Source of the DNA: Dehalococcoidia bacterium
GTDB taxonomy: Bacteria; Chloroflexota; Dehalococcoidia; Dehalococcoidales; UBA1222
Direction of reading: 5' to 3'
Assembly: GCA_009779655.1 (NCBI GenBank)
Contig: WRDV01000053.1
Coordinates: 1-6,919, forward strand
Length of the DNA stretch: 6,919 nt
Every line of letters begins with the position of its first letter. Position 1 is the first letter of the stretch. The notes beneath the pieces were generated by a model. It was not told where the DNA came from, searched no databases, and worked only from the letters and a program-made list of their open reading frames with translations. Shown piece by piece: positions 6,434-6,919 of the stretch. Position numbers and translations under genes: made by a program.

Positions 6434-6519
6434 CATATGCTTATCTGGCTAAAACATGTGTTAATCGAGCATAGATGGCCTCTATCGTTCGTCAGGTCTC
6501 ACTTTGGCCTCATACTGCC

Positions 6520-6548
6520 TTGTTAAACTCGCTGCGGTGTGGAATAAT
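6520..6548 (+). promoter_or_regulatory. Probable promoter of the small hypothetical gene
   Basis: TTGTTA (6520-6525), a 17-base spacer and AATAAT (6543-6548) with a TG-extended -10 (TGG before it). Transcription would start near 6555, about 43 bases before the ATG at 6598. It suggests the gene is transcribed independently of mscL. Confidence 0.5.
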
Positions 6549-6581
6549 TAGCGCAGGAAAGTTGTAAAAATACGTTGCAAC

Positions 6582-6588
6582 AAAGGAG
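6582..6588 (+). promoter_or_regulatory. Ribosome-binding site of the small hypothetical gene
   Basis: AAAGGAG lies 9 bases before the ATG at 6598. This strong site shows the open frame is a real gene start despite its broken end. Confidence 0.75.
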
Positions 6589-6804
6589 TTTACAGCCATG
6601 TCTGAACCAGAAGTTACAATCAAGAATACTAAAACAGAGATAATGGATGCACTTAACAGTGCATTAAAAAGAGCTGAAATCGCGGAACAGGGAAGACTAA
6701 ACCCTGAAAAAGACGAACTCGCTAAGATTGAGAAAAAGTTCGTTGAAAGCGCGAAAAATGCTGTTGAGCAAAATATATTTTCAAAAGAATTAACTGATAA
6801 ACTT

Positions 6805-6825
6805 CCCACGACCTTACGGTCGGGG
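6805..6825. repeat. Imperfect subterminal hairpin of the IS end, with one bulged base
   Basis: CCC plus CGACC (6805-6807, 6809-6813) pair with GGTCG plus GGG (6818-6825) around a TTAC loop, leaving A6808 unpaired. On the transposase-coding strand the bulge is a T. A bulged T in the stem is what TnpA of IS608 recognises, so this supports the family call. Confidence 0.75.
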
Positions 6826-6836
6826 TATTCACTGCT

Positions 6837-6919
6837 TCAAAACAACTTAAAGTTGTTTTGTCCAGAGTCGGCGTTGCCTTGATTCGTGATATATGCCTCT
6901 ATGGTTTTCTGGTCAATGC
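6837..6919 (-). CDS. tnpA: IS200/IS605-family transposase TnpA, C-terminal end only
   Basis: The last 26 codons of a minus-strand frame ending at 6837 read IDQKTIEAYITNQ, then GNADSGQNNFKLF. This matches the final helix of IS200-type Y1 (HUH) transposases, typically a VG-IDxxTIxxYIxNQ pattern followed by a variable polar tail. TnpA nicks single-stranded DNA at the element ends with one catalytic tyrosine. That tyrosine and the HUH motif lie upstream, outside the window. The gene runs off the right edge and no start is visible. Whether the element is intact or also carries tnpB cannot be judged. Confidence 0.78.
   Translation of the reverse strand, partial: IDQKTIEAYITNQGNADSGQNNFKLF
6838..6860. 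repeat. 23-base palindrome over the tnpA stop codon
   Basis: The arms 6838-6848 and 6850-6860 are exact reverse complements around a single base, AT-rich (CAAAACAACTT). On the minus strand the palindrome spans the last codons of tnpA and its stop. It may be a weak terminator or help shield the element from outside transcription, or may only reflect the final codons. Confidence 0.6.

Larger units (their letters stand above)
6598..6882 (+). pseudogene. Small charged helical protein gene, cut off by an IS200/IS605-type element
   Basis: The first 67 residues (to about 6800) form a lysine/glutamate-rich, helix-forming protein with no membrane segment or cysteine: ALNSALKRAEIAEQ, then KIEKKFVESAKNAVEQNIF. 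It resembles small hypothetical proteins I recall from Negativicutes that run some 30-40 residues further; that memory was not checked. It has its own promoter and ribosome site. From about 6801 the frame enters the end of an insertion element: residues 68-94 are antisense to the element's hairpin and transposase C-terminus, so this tail is not native and the frame ends by chance at 6882. The native 3' part, if it survives, lies beyond the element outside the window. Function unknown. If expressed, the product would be a truncated fusion. Confidence 0.65.
6801..6919 (-). mobile_element. Right end of an IS200/IS605-family insertion sequence (partial)
   Basis: The outer end carries the subterminal hairpin at 6805-6825, followed inward by the C-terminus and stop of a Y1-type transposase on the minus strand. 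IS200/IS605 elements lack terminal inverted repeats and make no target duplication, and TnpA recognises such hairpins. The exact outer boundary cannot be read from one end. I place it near 6800 because the host reading frame stops making sense there, but the family usually cuts several bases outside the hairpin foot, so it may be up to about 10 bases further left. The other end lies past base 6919. Confidence 0.75.

Noticed and set aside
6434..6519. Terminator after mscL
   Set aside because: Only a five-pair stem (ATAGA/TCTAT around 6470-6485) was found, with no T-run after it, which is too weak to call.
6510..6809. Minus-strand open frame of 99 codons opposite the small hypothetical gene
   Set aside because: The plus-strand frame has a strong ribosome site and a promoter, while this one starts inside the insertion-element end and has Ser/Phe-rich shadow composition.

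Overview
The window most resembles a chromosomal segment from a low-to-medium-GC Bacillota, probably a Negativicutes-type organism (the class that includes Acidaminococcus, Phascolarctobacterium and Veillonella). The reasons are strong AGGAGG-type Shine-Dalgarno sites, the style of the IlvD/IlvB/IlvC proteins, and a small charged hypothetical protein near the right end that I recall (without a search) from that class. The taxonomic call is an inference of moderate to low confidence.

Positions 129-5202 hold one branched-chain amino-acid operon on the minus strand, in the order ilvD-ilvB-ilvN-ilvC. A good promoter lies at 5173-5202 and a short leader with a GC-rich hairpin precedes ilvD. The genes are packed tightly: the ilvD stop codon lies inside the ilvB ribosome-binding site, the ilvB stop overlaps the ilvN start by one base, and only about 35 bases separate ilvN from ilvC. 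A perfect 40-base palindrome at 129-168 closes the operon as a probable two-way terminator. Together the enzymes turn pyruvate (or pyruvate plus 2-oxobutyrate) into acetolactate (IlvB+IlvN), then the dihydroxy acid (IlvC), then the 2-oxo acid precursors of valine, leucine and isoleucine (IlvD). The final transaminase is not in the window.

Positions 5293-6433 hold two unrelated membrane-protein genes reading away from each other: an unrecognised four-helix protein on the minus strand and a divergent MscL mechanosensitive channel with a C-terminal zinc-ribbon-like tail on the plus strand. About 345 bases lie between them.

The right end (6520-6919) has a promoter, a ribosome-binding site and the first 67 or so codons of a small charged helical protein. 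An IS200/IS605-type element inserted in the opposite orientation cuts it off. The element shows its end hairpin with a single bulged base and the last 26 codons of its transposase; the rest lies beyond the window.

I found no clearly new multi-gene system. The points most worth a second look are the cofactor-binding loop of IlvC, the altered pore helix of MscL, the IS-interrupted gene, and the leader hairpin before ilvD.
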